Source: Lucinisca nassula
Taxonomy: Eukaryota; Mollusca; Bivalvia; Lucinida; Lucinidae
Length of the DNA stretch: 64,000 bases
NCBI GenBank assembly: GCA_963580285.1
Contig: OY757026.1
Span: 60,885,396 to 60,949,395, forward strand
Direction of reading: 5' to 3'
In this document: piece by piece, positions 45,141 through 55,345 of the stretch
Layout: the number at the start of each line of letters is the position of its first letter
How positions within the stretch are numbered: position 1 is the first letter of the stretch
Program-made: the position numbers and the translations under genes
The notes under the pieces: model-generated
Told to the model about the DNA's origin: nothing
Seen by the model: only the letters and a program-made list of their open reading frames with translations
Databases searched by the model: none

Positions 45141-45520
45141 AAGAAGTGTAGTGTAACCTCGATTAAGCAGTCACACAGGGAATACTCCACAAGTGGCTGC
45201 TTAGAGGAGGTGACTGCTCAGCAGAGACAAAATGTTTTAGAGAGTATATGACTGCTCAGCAGAGGGAAATGTGTCAACCGGTATATGAGCTGATGCATAG
45301 TTTGGAATAGGAAATAGATAGCGGAAGGCTCAACAGGAATATATGACAAGAAAAATAAATGATGACGAGGTGCCAGATTCCAATCATTTAATTGTCATTA
45401 AATTGCTTAATATGTTACCTGTATTGATATCAAAATGTTAATTTTGAGAGAAACAGGCGCCCCAGAAAAGAAATTATTCCTAATTTTACTTTCAATGTTG
45501 TGGTTACTATGTTAATTCCT

Positions 45521-45744
45521 TTAAGGGGAATGGGAACACCTGGGACATTTTCCCGCTATTTTTTAAAGGGAGACATTTTTCGGAACTTCCTGTTCACTTT
45601 TCTATCAACTCAGGCCCACGGAAAAGTGATCTTCCATTAAAGGAAAGAATTTCTCCTCTTTTACGAGTTGACCCCTTTTAACATGGGAGACAAAACCACT
45701 TTTGCAGGAGTTGCCTCCCCTAAAGGTGTTCCCATTCCCCTTAA
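45521..45744. mobile_element. TTAA-flanked foldback MITE (copy 2)
   Basis: Complete: TTAAGGGGAATGGGAACACC at the left and its inverse ending TTAA at 45744. The central hairpin is shortened compared with the copy at 1708-1949 (TTTCTCCTCTTTTACGAG). Confidence 0.8.
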
Positions 45745-46249
45745 TAGAATTGTAAGTGAGTAAAGACTGGTGCCTGCTAGCCGGAGGAGAGATGTAGCTT
45801 TTCTGTTAATATACAACTATATGAAATGATTTACAAGGATCCGTTTGTGGAGTTTTAATGGTACCATTTACTTGTATTTCAAATATTGAATCTTCCAAAC
45901 CAATAGTGCAATAAAATTGTATACCCCGAATTGAAGTGCCTGCTAGAGCCTTTCATATGGAATAAACATGAGGTTTTGTGCAGTTTTTCCTTCAAATAAT
46001 GTTAAGCATGAGCTATATAGTGTTTGACTGGGCCGTTCAACTCCAAACAAGCAAGAAAATAGACGGTTCTAGCGAACACCCACAATATATCCTCAGTATA
46101 GATACTAGTGTCGCGTCAGATGGCATTCATTTACCAGGAAATGAAGGATATTGTTTGGATGTTATATAAATTAACATCTGTCAGACAATGTAATCTTAGA
46201 GGCATTAAAGATAGCATTATCTCACATGAAAGTGTTCTACCGATGAACA
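45745..46249. other. Unassigned intron sequence
   Basis: About 500 bp without a gene. A weak M1-type phrase (TTCTAGCGAACACCCACAAT) lies at 46065-46085; otherwise no repeat or coding feature is visible. Confidence 0.45.
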
Positions 46250-46556
46250 AGCCCCCGCCCATAGGGGCTTGAAGAAATATATGGGCTGCATGATGCTTCC
46301 ACGCAGAGCTGAATCCGGCCCGCACACAAGTACTGGTAAACCGCTTAGAGGATCTAAGCCTGTCCAGGAACCGCGGTGCGAGGCGGACCGTCCATGCTAA
46401 TAAACCCTATTGGTTTCATTGGGCGACAGGGCTTGAGATGTCATTTCATCTCAATGTCGGGTAAAAGTCCCACAAAATTGGAAGCAACGTCTCCAAAATG
46501 ACCTTTACAGTGTTGACGGGGACGTTAAACCTCAAATCAAACAAACAAAACAAACT
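46250..46556 (+). mobile_element. SINE-B copy (reference full-length)
   Basis: GCCCCCGCCCATAGGGGCTT to GACGTTAAACCTCAAATC with an AAACAAACAAAAC tail. Flanked by CTACCGATGAACA on both sides (46237-46249 and 46555-46567), a clear 13-bp target-site duplication, which supports retroposition. Confidence 0.85.
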
Positions 46557-46656
46557 ACCGATGAACATTGCGTTTCTATTATAGCCTGCACACATAGGAT
46601 GATAGGACCATCGTAATAACGACGGTATTTATTTACAAACACCTTACCGCTATTTA

Positions 46657-46903
46657 TGATATGGGCCCCGTCAAGCGATTTTGGTACTTATCGCCTATGC
46701 GAGCAGCGAAGGTTCAGGCGAGCCTGCGCATCCGCGCAGTCTCGCCAGAACCTTCGCTGGTCGCTCATACAAGCAGTGAATCAATAGGAACCGTCAGACA
46801 GAAAGCCATATCCCTGGCCCCTCTGAATGGCTGGGCATGCGAAGTTAAAATTTGTCATGACGGACTGCTCGAAGACACAAATTCGCTTGGCGGGGCTCAT
46901 ATG
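46657..46903. mobile_element. M3 MITE copy 3, reverse orientation
   Basis: Begins ATATGGGCCCCGTCAAGCGA and ends CGCTTGGCGGGGCTCATAT. The central hairpin is present with GGTCGCTCATACAAGCAG. It is directly followed by an R4 repeat starting CATATGACGTCGCGTCTGAG, so the two share or abut an ATATG. Confidence 0.75.
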
Positions 46904-47335
46904 ACGTCGCGTCTGAGAATTTAATAGCGCCGTGTATTAAATTCGGTAATCGACTAGTGGATTAGTTAGATACGCCCCGTCATGTTACGCGTTTTACGTC
47001 CTTAACAACGTGGCGTTTACAAATGACGGAATAATGACATTTTCGTTGAAAATCGAGAGCAAAATGCGTTTTAAATACCATATGATAAATAGATCTTGCA
47101 TTCGTGTTCATGTATTGTTAAAATTAAATTCGTTGAGGACAAGACGTGAAATGCTCGGCAAAGCCTCGTATTTTTATATCTTTTCCTCAACTCGTTTAAT
47201 GAATTCAGTAAAACACGAACATCCATGTACGATCCTTTTCTAAAGAATTTGCCGCATTAATAAATCTTCATAAGGAGTAATATAATTTTTAACAATGGGA
47301 CTTTTCTCCTCAGTTAAGAAACACATGCTATTTGT

Positions 47336-48977
47336 TTGATTTGAGGTTTAACGTCCCCGTCAACACTGTATAGGTCATCTTGGAGATGATGCTTCCAATT
47401 TTGTGGGACTTTTACCCGACATCGAGATGAAATGACATCTCAAGCCCTGTCACCCAATGTTTATATACATGGACTCGCACCGCTTTGCTTGGGCAGGCTT
47501 TCTTATGAATGTTTTCATTGCTCTTAAAGGAACTCATTTTTTATTTTTACTAGAGAGAGACTTCATGGTGTCCCTTTCTGCTGAAAACCAGCCTGAAATC
47601 ATTGAAGCTTTAAGCTCCACTACTAGATATTTGGATGATTTATTAAATATTGATAATACCTATTTCTATGGTTTGATCAGTCAAATGTACCTCCCCCACC
47701 CCCAGAACTTCAGTTAAATAAAGCAAATTCTTCTGATACCGAGGCCCCTTTTTTGGATTTACATCTATCTATTGTAGATGGGTTATTTTCTTGCACAATT
47801 TATGATAAGCGCGATGAATTTGATTTTTAGATTGTAAATTTTCCTTTTTTTGGATAGTGATGTTCCTCGTGCGCCATCCTATGGCGTTTATATTTCGCAA
47901 TTAATTCGATTTGCCAGAGTGTGCAGTCATGTAACTGACTTCAACACCCGTTATAAGTTGTTAACGGCTAAACTTCTTAATCAGGGTTATCGGTACCATA
48001 AACTTCGCAAACCTTTTCAAAATTTTATAGACGTCATTCTGATTTAATTTTAAAATTCAATATTGGACTTAAATCTCTTCTGCAACAAGGTCTATCGGAA
48101 CCCGAATTTTATGGCGACTTAGTATATAAATAAAAAAAAATATAACCGCAATGACTTCAGCACCCATTTTCATAAAATCATTCTTCGATATAAAAAGATT
48201 GGATACAACATAAATGTTATACGACAGACTGCATGCATGGTAGTCAACCAAATTACGGTTGACAACTTTGCTTCCCTCTTTAATTGCACGCCGGTGGGTC
48301 AGGCCTCAGATTCTTTGGCGGTTCCAGGGTAAAGTCTATGTTGGTTGGTACCTGATGCTCTGTCTCTGGTCGGGCCCAGCGGAGTCTAACTGTTGGTTTT
48401 CTTTTGCTCCAGCATTTCAGTGGTTTCTTGCTGTCGAGTCCTCACCGGTGTTTCATCTCTGTGGTTGTTTGATTTTTGTGGTCACGGAGATGTTGTACTG
48501 ATGAGTTAGGAGGCCTTCATGCAGACTGAACAAATTATTTGTCTTAATCGCGACGGAAGTGGGAGCGAGGATTGTGGTCACGTAGGGTCGATTATAGCCC
48601 CCACCCCCAGTGGAATTCGTTTCCGCTGATCGTTCCAAGGCGGTTCTTCTTGTCGCGGTTTATTTTTGTTATGGTTTGTCTTTGGGTGTTTGTGTCGCTT
48701 ATATTATTTTATTTTGGATAGCCTATTTGCCATTTTGTGGGAAAATGGCAGTCCTTGTGACTTTCCGCTATTCATGTTTCCATTGGGGTCTGTTTTTTCG
48801 TGTCTGTGTTTCTTTCCCTTTGGTGTCTCTGGTGAAAGCTGTGGGTTAATTGTATCGATTCCTGATTATTGCCTCCACTTCTATTTAGATTCTCTAAGCG
48901 GTTTACCAGTACTCGTGTGCCGTTGGTGAAACATCATACAGCCCATCTATTTCTTTAAGCCCCGATGAGCGGGAGCC
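47336..48977 (-). mobile_element. SINE-B copy split by Penelope-like P2
   Basis: Reverse SINE-B text at 47336-47500 and 48887-48977 is contiguous in other copies. The gap is exactly the Penelope-like element. The right piece ends CCCCGATGAGCGGGAGCC. Confidence 0.78.
47501..48886 (+). mobile_element. Penelope-like element copy P2, inserted in a SINE
   Basis: Reverse transcriptase fragment with ERDFMVSLSAENQPEIIEA and RYLDDLLNIDNTY (the YLDD catalytic box of Penelope-like RTs) at 47555-47690. Frameshifted C-terminal coding (AKLLNQGYRYHKLRKPFQNF) follows to about 48290, and then a 3' UTR. The 3' part is a slightly different subfamily from the other copies. It interrupts a SINE-B copy exactly between GGGCAGGCTT (47500) and AGATTCTCTAAGCGG (48887). 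Confidence 0.8.
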
Positions 48978-49093
48978 AAAACAAATGTTGTGGCCGATGT
49001 AATCCTAACAGATTCCCACAAAATTTGTTTTGGGTTGGTACTGCGGGTGATCTTAAAACCAATGTGATAGTCTCTCATTATCTTTACTTTCAG

Positions 49094-49196
49094 GTCCCAG
49101 CTGCATGAGATGGTTGGAAAGACAATACTGGTAATAGGTGGTGGATCCTACAGCAAGAAGGAAATTTGGCCAGATGCCAAACGGTATGGAGTAAAT
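49094..49196 (+). CDS. CARNS1: CARNS1-like exon 9 (start of second half; last exon seen)
   Basis: Acceptor ctttcag ends at 49093 and donor gtaagc starts at 49197. The exon enters in phase 2 (completing an Arg codon) and leaves in phase 0. Residues 525-558 read SQLHEMVGKTILVIGGG and then SYSKKEIWPDAKRYGVN. This aligns with CARNS1 LLVVGAGGVSKKFVWEAARDYG, the first strand and glycine loop of the pre-ATP-grasp domain of the C-terminal, catalytic half. Translation can continue past the donor to 49316, but that reading (SIKNTTMKGNHFF...) shows no family resemblance, so I treat gtaagc as the true exon end. Confidence 0.85.
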
Positions 49197-49559
49197 GTAA
49201 GCATTAAAAATACAACAATGAAAGGCAATCATTTTTTCTCTGGGTCTAGAATCGAATTGAAAAGCTGCGACATAGCTATAATGGACAATTCTAATAAGGG
49301 TCCTAGAGTACAGTAAAAATCCTATATTAAGACCGACTTATGGACTTTTCAAGACCACTTTTGAACAGTTCAAAAGTTTGTCCCTGACAAGAGGGTATTG
49401 TGTGCAGAAAACACGAAGAAAGGATAACCGCACCCTACTAAATAAGCTTTCTAAAGCAGAATTAGTCTTATTTTCGGTGGTATAGCGAGATTTCACTTGT
49501 TTTTTTCATTTCTTTTCGAACAACGCAGTCTACCTCTATTGTTTATTATTTATTGCAAA
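49197..49559. other. Start of the intron after exon 9, unassigned
   Basis: No further CARNS1-like exon is visible here; expected text of the second half (for example an SDPNHFA-type or SDNGPT-type stretch) is absent in all three + frames. No repeat is recognised. Confidence 0.5.
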
Positions 49560-50224
49560 TGCTACGGACCGCCTTTAGCTTTACTTTATATGGGCCTTTC
49601 TTTCCTTTTGATGCCTTTCACGGAAGTTTAAGATAATTGCATCAATTTCTGATCATTGCCTTTCCTTCTACTCTTTAGACAAGGAGGTTAGTGCTGGTAA
49701 TTCTTATTAAGTCTTAACTGTTGGTTTTCTTTTGCTCCAGCTTTTCAGTGGTTTCTTGCTGTCGAGTCCTCACCGTTGTCTCACCTCTGTGGTTCTTTGA
49801 TTTTTTGTGTTCACGGAGATGTTGCACTGATGAGTTAGGAGGCCTTCATGTGGACTGAACAAAGTATTTGTCTAAATCGCGACGGAAGTAAGGGCGAGGA
49901 TTGTGGCCACGTAAAATCGATTTAAGCCCCCCCCCCCCCCCCCCCCCAGTGGAAATCATTCCACTGACCGTTCCAAGGCGGTTCTTCTGTGGCGGTTTAT
50001 TTATGGTGTTGTTTGTTACTTACTGTGTGTGTCACTTGTGTCTTTTTATTTTGGATGGCCATATGGCCATTTTGTGGGAAAGTAACTGTCCTTATGGCCT
50101 TCCTTTGTTTAGGTTTCCATTATGGTCTGGTCGCTTAATGTTTGTGTTTCTTTCCCTTTGGTGTCTTTGATGGGTGGAGTAAGTTTATTGTATCGATTCC
50201 TGATCTTTGTTTTACTTCTACTTA
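49560..50224 (+). mobile_element. Penelope-like 3'-UTR fragments (copy P3 and a diverged end)
   Basis: 49690-50224 is the 3' UTR of the same family: the TTCTTTTGCTCCAG stretch, the ACTGATGAGTTAGGAGGCC block, then a run of about 20 C at 49927-49947, ending CTGATCTTTGTTTTACTTC. 49560-49672 resembles the last 110 bp of the UTR in diverged form. No coding sequence is retained. It lies about 0.4 kb downstream of CARNS1-like exon 9. Confidence 0.7.
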
Positions 50225-50434
50225 ACCCTTATCTTGCTGAATCCCTCTGCTTTCTCTTCTATCTGTTTTCTCCTTTTCTCTGGCAGTCGACATGAAATGA
50301 CGTACAAGGGTTGACGTGTGGTTAAACCCCAATACAATCAATCAGTACAAATTTTTGACCATGATTTTCCCGGGAGTCAAATATTGATAATATGCAAAAC
50401 ATGACCCCTTATCATTAGTTAACGTTCCTTATAA

Positions 50435-50745
50435 TCATTGTAATTGGGTGTTCAGTCGGACGCGTGTCTGACTGATGATCAGGATGACGGGGGTTCCATA
50501 CCTGCCGGGGTCATTAACATTCTTTAGTGAGGATTGATCGTGAAATCTTTTCTACGGCCATTCTCTCCCGCTGATTCAAGAAGGGCAGTTGTCCATTTTT
50601 GGCGAAAGAATGTGCATTGTACTGGCCATGGTTAACCGCTTACCTATAAGCCTGCCCTGGAAAAGTGTGTATACATGTAGGTAAACTGGCCGGCTCAAAA
50701 ATGACATGAATAGTACTAACTGGACCGTTAAACTCTAATACAATC
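50435..50745 (+). mobile_element. tRNA-derived SINE (family tA)
   Basis: tRNA-like head at 50450-50510 (GGACGCGTGTCTGACTGATG, B box GGGGTTCCATACC degraded). The body has GAAATCTTTTCTACGGCCAT, TCTCTCCCGCTGATTCAAGA and the end TGGACCGTTAAACTCTAATA. Same family as 63098-63420 and, in reverse, 57290-57585. Confidence 0.7.
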
Positions 50746-50814
50746 AATCAATGAACTTGGTAATTGTGGTAATCGGGTTTGGCATTTGGAAACTGGTAAA
50801 CAGGACTCGCACAT

Positions 50815-51178
50815 ATGATTCCTCACCGTTGTTTCATCTCTGTGGTTGTTTGATTATTTGTGTTCAGGGAGATGTTACACTGATTAGTTAGGAGGCCTTC
50901 ATGCGGACTGAACAAATCATTTGTCTAAATCGCGACGGAAGTAAGGGCGAGGATTGTGGCCACGTAAAATCGATTTAAGCCCCACAGTGGAATTCGTTTC
51001 CGCTGACCGTTCCAAGGCGGTTCTTCTGTCACGGTTTATTTTTGTCCTTTTGGCTTTCCGCTGTTGGTGTTTCCATTAGGGTCTGTTGTTTCATGTTTGT
51101 GTGTCTTTCTCTTTGGTGTCTCTGATGGGAGTTGTGGGTTGATTGTATCGATTCCTGATCATTGCCTCCATTTCTATT
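50815..51178 (+). mobile_element. Penelope-like 3'-UTR fragment (copy P4)
   Basis: Shares with other copies the CTGATTAGTTAGGAGGCC block, the ACGTAAAATCGATTTAAGCC block followed by a short C run, and a terminus near GATCATTGCCTCCATTTC. It abuts the LINE A-type fragment that starts at 51183 at a point internal to the LINE. This is the same PLE-end-against-LINE arrangement seen at 15424. Confidence 0.65.
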
Positions 51179-51182
51179 TTGT

Positions 51183-51770
51183 TTCCTGAGGCGAAATCTT
51201 TATCAGTGCCCTCAGTATGTGAAAAGAGGCAGCATATAAAGGACTTGTTCGCCTATTCTTGGAATATGGTAGTTGTATCTTGGACCCTTGTGGAGTGGTC
51301 CTTAATGAAGAAATTGAAAAAGTTCAGAATAAAGGTGCTAGAGTTCTAACTAGCAATTACTGCTTTGAAACTGGGAGCATGACTGGAATACTAGGAAAAT
51401 TAAGCTGTGAGTCTCTCAAGAAAAGGAGTAGAGACTGTAGGCAAATAGTTTTATGCAAAGCTTTAAAGGGTGCTGCCAGGATTCCAAGAGATGACCTTGT
51501 CCCCCCAGCTAGGCATTGTAGAAATTATCATTCGTTGGTGTTTCAGACCCTTGCTGCAAGAGCTGACATTTATAAAGAATCGTTATTCCCTCGAACCATT
51601 AGAGATTGGAATGCCCTTCCCGACCCGATCATTTCGACAGCTGAAGGTGCTGAAGATTGTGCAGCTAAGTTTACCTCTTGGCTGAGAACTATGGACTAAC
51701 TTCCCATATCACAGGTCCTGGTGTATGAATGACATTTGATGTGTCACCAGTAACAATTCTGACTTTTTGG
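51183..51770 (+). pseudogene. LINE A-type fragment, RT C-terminus and 3' UTR
   Basis: Frameshifted start (FLRRNLYQCPQYVKR), then an open stretch at 51259-51699 with LEYGSCILDPCGVVLNEEIE, KSRSRD-like basic text and FPRTIRDWNALPDPIISTAE to the stop. It is the same family as 12121-14523 but with the intact C-terminal frame. The UTR (CTTCCCATATCACAGGTCCT to AACAATTCTGAC) matches the - strand of 12010-12110. It is directly preceded by Penelope-like copy P4. Confidence 0.82.
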
Positions 51771-51789
51771 TTGCATTGCTCTGCTTCTA

Positions 51790-52063
51790 AACTTATACAT
51801 ACCTAATATCCTAAAATAAGGCATTGGCAAGCAGAACATGGCGTCTGATCAGGGTCTTCATCATTTGCTGAAAGTACAGAAATTGATGCAAAATTCAAAA
51901 CGAGTAGTAAAATAAACTTACACCCCATACATCACGTCATAGAAGTGCTATAGGAACCATTTGACAGGCGGCCATTTTTATTTCACAAATGTAAATATTT
52001 CATCGAGCATCGCTTGGATACAGTTTTAGAGTAAGAGGTGGCAGAAAAGCGCTTTATCCACTA
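51790..52063. other. Short unassigned stretch with dispersed bivalve-type motif
   Basis: Contains GGCATTGGCAAGCAGAACAT and GGCGTCTGATCAGGGTCTTC, the same dispersed motif as 15960-16030. No gene. Confidence 0.4.
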
Positions 52064-52738
52064 AAACGGGTAGTTAACCCAATCACGGTTGGCAACTTTG
52101 CTTCCCTCTTTAATTGCATGCCGGTGGGTCAGACCTCAGATTCTATGACGGCTCCAACGTAAAGGCTTATTGAGAATTAGAGAGATCTAATTCTTGGTAA
52201 TGTTGGTTGGTGCCTGATGCTCTGTCTCTGGTCGGGCCCATCGGAGTCTAACTGTTGGTTTTCTTTTGCTCCAGAATTTCAGTGGTTTCTTGCTGTCGAG
52301 TCCTCACCATTGTTTCACCTCTGTGGTTCTTTGTGTTCACGGAGATGTTGCACTGATGAGTTAGGAGGCCTTCATGCGGACTGAACAAATTATTTGTCCA
52401 AATCGCGACCGAAGTAAGGGCGAGAATTGTTGCCACGTAAAATCGATTTAAGCCCCTCATTGGAAATCTTTCCACTGACCGTTCCAAGGCGGTTCTTCTG
52501 TGGCGATTTATTTATGTTGTTGTTTGTTACTTACTGTGTGTATCACTTGTGTCTTTTTTATTTTGGATGGCCATATGGCCATTTTGTGGGAAAGTAACTG
52601 TCCTTATGGCCTTCCTTTGTTAAGGTTTCCATTATGGTCCGGTCGCTTAATGTTTGTGTTTCTTTCCCTTTGTTATCTTTGATGGGTGGAGTAAGTTAAT
52701 TGTACCGATTCCTGATCTTTGTTTTACTTCTACTTTAC
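52064..52738 (+). mobile_element. Penelope-like 3' part (copy P5)
   Basis: Starts in the last codons of the Penelope-like ORF (TTAACCCAATCACGGTTGGC) and runs through the complete 3' UTR to TTTGTTTTACTTCTAC. It faces copy P6 (52874-55010, - strand) tail to tail across about 135 bp of unrelated sequence. Confidence 0.75.
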
Positions 52739-52873
52739 CTAGGAAGTGCACTGACTTGTCAAACATCACTGCATTGATTCTAACCTGTGAAAAGAGAGTG
52801 GCTTTGGTCGGCTTTCTATTAAAGCATTTTATGTCTCAGTAGTGGGGTATATGGTTTTTCCTCCAGCGCCAGA

Positions 52874-55010
52874 GCGCCCACTAAGTAGAAGTAAAACAAA
52901 GATCAGGAATCGATACAATTAACTTACTCCACCCATCAAAGAAACCAAAGGGAAAGAAATACAAACATTAAGCGACCAAACCAGTATGGAAACCTAAACA
53001 AAGGAAGGCCATAAGGACAGTTACTTTCCCACAAAATGGCCAATAGGCCATCCAAAATAAAAAGACACAAGTGATACACACAGTAAGTAACAAACAACAA
53101 CACAAATAAACCGCCACAGAAGAACTACCTTGGAACGGTCAGTGGAAAGATTTCCAATGGGGGGGGGGGGGGGGGGGGGGCTTAAATCGATTTTACGTGG
53201 CAACAATCCTCGCCCTTACTTCCGTCGCAATTTGGACAAATAATTTGTTCAGTCCGCATGAAAGCCTCCTAACTCATCAGTGCAACATCTCCGTGAACAC
53301 ACATAATCAAAGAACCATAGAGGTGAGACAACGGTGAGGACTCGACAGCAAGAAACCACTGAAACGCTGGAGCAAAAGAAAACCAACAGTTAGACTCCGA
53401 TGGGCCCGACCAGAGACAGAGCATCAGGCACCAACCAACATTACCTTGAATTAGATCTCTCTAATTCTCAATAAGCCTTTACGTTGGAACCGTCATAGAA
53501 TCTGAAGCCTGACCCACCAGCGTGCAATTAAAGAGGGAAGCAAAGTTGCCAACCGTGATTGGGTTAACTGCCATGCATGCAGTCCGTCGTAAAACATCCA
53601 TGTTGTACCCAATCTTTTTATATCGAAGAATGATTTTACGAAATTGGGTGCTGAAGTCATTGTGGTTATATATTTTTCTGAATTTATATACTAAGTCACC
53701 ATAAAATTCGGGTTCCGATAGACCTTGTTGCAGAAGAGATTTAAGTCCAATATTGAATTTTGAAATTAAATCAGAATGGCGTCTATAAAATTTTGAAAAG
53801 GCTTTGCGTAGTTTATGGTACCGATAACCCTGATTAAGAAGTTTAGCCGTTAATAATTTATTACGAGTATTGAAGTCAGTTACATGACTACACATTCTAG
53901 CAAATCGAATTAATTGCGAAATATAAACACAATAGGATGGCGCACGAGGAACATCACCATCCAAAAAAGGAAAATTTACAATCTCAAAATCAAAGTCATC
54001 ACGTTTATCATAAATTTTGCATGAAACAAACCCATCTACAATAGATAGATGTAAATCCAAAAACGGGGCCTCGGTATCAGAAGAATTTGCTTTATTTAAC
54101 TGAAGTTATGTGGGGTAAATCTGACTGATCAAACCATCGAAATAGGTATTATCAATATTTAATAAATCATCTAAATATCTAGAAGTGGAGCTAAAGGCTT
54201 CAATAATTTCAGATTGGTTATCAATGGAAAGCGACAACATGAAGTCTCTTTCATAACAATACAAGAACAGATCAGCCACAAGAGGTGCGCAATTCGTACC
54301 CATCGGAATACCCACAATTTGTCTAAATACCTTTGTACCGAATCTAATATAAATATTGTCAAGTAGAAAGGTGAGGGCAGCACACACTTTCTGACATGAC
54401 CAAAGTGTACAATTCTTATGCTCTTTAGAAGTGAAAAATGCATTTCTGACATTACATGCAAGATAGAGAGAATCTTCTCTGTGAAAAGCCCATTCTATTA
54501 AATCATTAAGCTTTTCTTTTATAAGATTATGAGGAAGTGTAGTGTAAAGAGTGTAAAAATCGTAAGTAGACAGACTTGAAGCACGAAAATATCTGGATTT
54601 CAATTTATTTAAAACCTCATTCGAATTTTTTATAGACCAAAACAGATTTCTTCCTGATCTTTCAAAGACTTTATCACAATATTTAATCACATGCGTTTTA
54701 ATAGCAGTAAGACATGAAGTTAATAATTTAGAAAGTTCAGTGGTAGTGCAAGAGGTAGAATTTGCAATAAACCGTGCTTTGTAAGGTTTTTTATGAAGTT
54801 TTGGTAACCAGTATAGCGTAGGAAGCTTGTCTTGGCCTTCGGTAACACACACAGCAAACTTGGTGGCTGAATGACAAATATTTTTATCTACTATAGCTCT
54901 CTCTCTTCAGCTAAAGGCTGAAGTTCATAGGCCTTAGTACCACCAAGCTCCTGCTTAAGCGTGTTGTCATGTCTCCTTTTCCTGAAAGTTATTGAACGAG
55001 ACTTCAGCGA
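52874..55010 (-). mobile_element. Penelope-like element, longest copy P6
   Basis: The most complete Penelope-like copy. From the - strand 5' side it has a frameshifted N-terminal piece near 54860-54990 (LGGTKAYELQ, NICHSATKFAV), then reverse transcriptase, a C-terminal region and a ~600-bp 3' UTR ending at about 52874. The UTR contains a G run (C on the element strand) of about 20 at 53160-53180. No GIY-YIG endonuclease is visible after the RT; the 5' end is truncated, so an N-terminal one cannot be excluded. Confidence 0.82.
53479..54852 (-). pseudogene. Penelope-like reverse transcriptase of copy P6, one in-frame stop
   Basis: Two readings, 54106-54852 and 53479-54060, lie in the same frame and are separated by a TAA at 54106-54108. 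RT landmarks are LPTLYWLPKLHKKPYKARFI, STYDFYTLYTTLPH, GIPMGTNCAPLVADLFLY and RYLDDLLNIDN. The order and the YLDD box are typical of Penelope-like elements rather than LINEs. The C-terminal ~190 residues (APFLDLHLSIVDG, QLIRFARMCSHVTDFNTRNK, PEFYGDLVYKFRKIYNH, NPITVGNFASLFNC) are shared by copies P1, P2 and P5 and have no domain I can name. Confidence 0.82.
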
Positions 55011-55073
55011 GTATCATATATTTAATATAAAATATGACCATGAGTGCAATATTGGGTTAATCATATAAAGATT

Positions 55074-55314
55074 TTAAGGGGAATGAGAACACCTTGCAGA
55101 TTTTTCCGCCATTTTCCCAAGGGAGACAACTTTCGGGACTTCATGTTTGCTTTTCTATAAGCCCTGTCCCAATGAAAAAGGGGTCTTCTTTTGAAGGAAA
55201 GAATTTCTCCTCAGGAGCAAATTCTTTACTTTAAGAGTTCAACCCTATTGACATGGGGGACAAAAATACTTTTACAGGAACTGCCTCCCTTGAAAGTGTT
55301 CCCATTCCCCTTAA
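55074..55314. mobile_element. TTAA-flanked foldback MITE (copy 3), with a partial copy at 57715-57840
   Basis: Complete with TTAA at both ends and the central AAAGAATTTCTCCTCAGGAG hairpin. The partial copy at 57715-57840 retains the hairpin twice (AGCAAATTCTTCCC repeated) and the start of the right arm. Confidence 0.75.
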
Positions 55315-55345
55315 ATCTGATTTTATTGCCGAAGACGTTTCTGTT

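Larger units (their letters stand above)
10834..49196 (+). other. CARNS1: Gene span: CARNS1-like ATP-grasp ligase, N-terminal half, nine exons
   Basis: Nine exons joined at GT-AG sites give one open reading frame of about 558 codons from the ATG at 10879. Every junction keeps phase: introns of phase 0,1,0,0,1,0,1,2 and a phase-0 donor after the last exon. The conceptual product follows vertebrate CARNS1 colinearly with no missing segment, from LLEGGRQSPGN through the first ATP-grasp half to the start of the second half (ILVIGGGSYSKK). CARNS1 joins beta-alanine (or GABA) to L-histidine with ATP cleavage in the cytosol; that function is inferred from family membership. In the family the C-terminal half is the catalytic ATP-grasp module, and no exon for it is seen here. 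Introns measure 5125, 630, 3528, 4864, 1103, 8530, 8263 and 4601 bp and are filled with transposons. Invertebrate family members may use other substrates. Confidence 0.88.

Noticed and set aside
49110..49316. Reading exon 9 through to the stop at 49316 as a C-terminus of the enzyme
   Set aside because: Similarity to CARNS1 stops exactly at the gtaagc donor; a protein ending there would lack the catalytic half. Cannot be fully excluded without RNA data.
50467..50520. Functional tRNA gene
   Set aside because: tRNA-like, but stems are broken and the SINE body follows directly; it is a SINE head.
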